Shown in pieces: positions 63,815 to 64,000 of a stretch of 64,000 nt of DNA (position 1 is its first letter; each line of letters starts with the position of its first letter). The notes under the pieces are model-generated. The model saw only the letters and a program-made list of their open reading frames with translations, was not told where the DNA came from and made no database searches. This DNA comes from Veillonella absiana (GTDB lineage: Bacteria; Bacillota; Negativicutes; Veillonellales; Veillonellaceae). The DNA lies in assembly GCF_032970905.1 (NCBI RefSeq), contig NZ_JAWJZA010000002.1; one strand, written 5' to 3'. The position numbers were made by a program, and so were the translations under genes.

Positions 63815-63984
63815 GATAGAATATATATTATATAGATAAATTTAAATGGGCGAGGCTGCACTATTGGGTGGCTTTCACCATGATATCTAATAGAAGGTGT
63901 TGCAATAGGCAACATGGCAACATTTAGTGTTATATGATTTGACAGAATTACCTCGCAAGAGGTTTTATTTATGAGGTGCAATAC
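63815..63984 (+). promoter_or_regulatory. structured leader before an edge gene
   Basis: An AT-rich promoter-like stretch (63815-63840) is followed by CTTTCACC (63872), TGTTGCAATAGGCAACA (63899-63915) and ACCTC-GCAA-GAGGT (63951-63964) hairpins. This could be a regulatory leader; I do not recognise a riboswitch class. Confidence 0.4.
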
Positions 63985-64000
63985 ATGGATTATATTATTA
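63985..64000 (+). CDS. start of a gene cut by the window edge
   Basis: ATG 63985 follows GAGGTGCAATAC; only MDYII is visible. Product unknown. Confidence 0.4.

Overview
The window looks like a chromosome segment of a diderm Firmicute of the Negativicutes, most likely Veillonella or a close relative. This is an inference. The Firmicute side is shown by AGGAGG-type ribosome binding sites, T-box leaders before trpE and ileS, and DUF1659/DUF2922 proteins. The outer-membrane side is shown by a lipobox protein, a porin-like secreted protein, and remnants of a classical and a trimeric autotransporter.

Layout. 1-4.6 kb is an accessory stretch: a collapsed type I restriction locus (hsdM with an internal deletion, and an hsdS half fused in frame to the 3' end of hsdR), two tandem CPCC-zinc-finger proteins and unknown genes. 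4.9-5.8 kb holds dps and a tRNA-Ser(GCT). 5.9-6.8 kb holds a Panacea-type antitoxin with a clipped partner and a truncated HD-domain fragment. 7-23.5 kb is mainly chromosomal: porin-like secreted protein, MntH, YaaA, HydE, an alkaline phosphatase, a three-gene MacB/Lol-like ABC operon with a His-rich loop, an EF-G paralogue, a YhcH-family protein and an EamA transporter. Decayed surface-protein genes lie in between. 24.3-33.4 kb has an aldehyde dehydrogenase and a T-box-controlled trpEGD(CF)BA operon. 33.5-43.7 kb has cobT, T-box-ileS, a solute-binding lipoprotein, an M20 amidohydrolase, a HAD phosphatase, a ferredoxin and guaA.

A mobile island of about 8.8 kb (43,655-52,499) sits in the 3' end of guaA, bounded by copies of GAGTGGGA; both copies restore the IEWE-stop end of GuaA. 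It is clearly AT-richer than the flanks. It carries a MOBP-type relaxase, a fused double adenine methyltransferase, an AlwI-family type IIS endonuclease, and a large AAA_13 ATPase with a CxxC hook and a C-terminal R-x3-E...H motif resembling PrrC/RloC anticodon nucleases. The ATPase gene is interrupted at an A8 tract; A9 would restore about 42 more residues. The guaA terminator now lies beyond the island. An IS3-family element follows.

54-56.3 kb is a small-gene region with two copies of a 27-residue-type hydrophobic peptide locus (one truncated beside the IS element), a candidate small RNA sharing a terminator stem with the intact copy, and strong palindromes. 56.5-58.5 kb encodes an OmpR/EnvZ-type two-component system on the minus strand. 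59.4-63 kb encodes a fumarate reductase/succinate dehydrogenase of the non-classical ABE type (flavoprotein, iron-sulfur protein, CCG-domain subunit), consistent with anaerobic succinate/fumarate metabolism. The window closes with a DUF1659/DUF2922 pair and a structured leader before a gene that starts at the edge.

The most promising novel material is the guaA island with its possibly phase-variable anticodon-nuclease-like gene, and the small-peptide/RNA locus at 54-56 kb.
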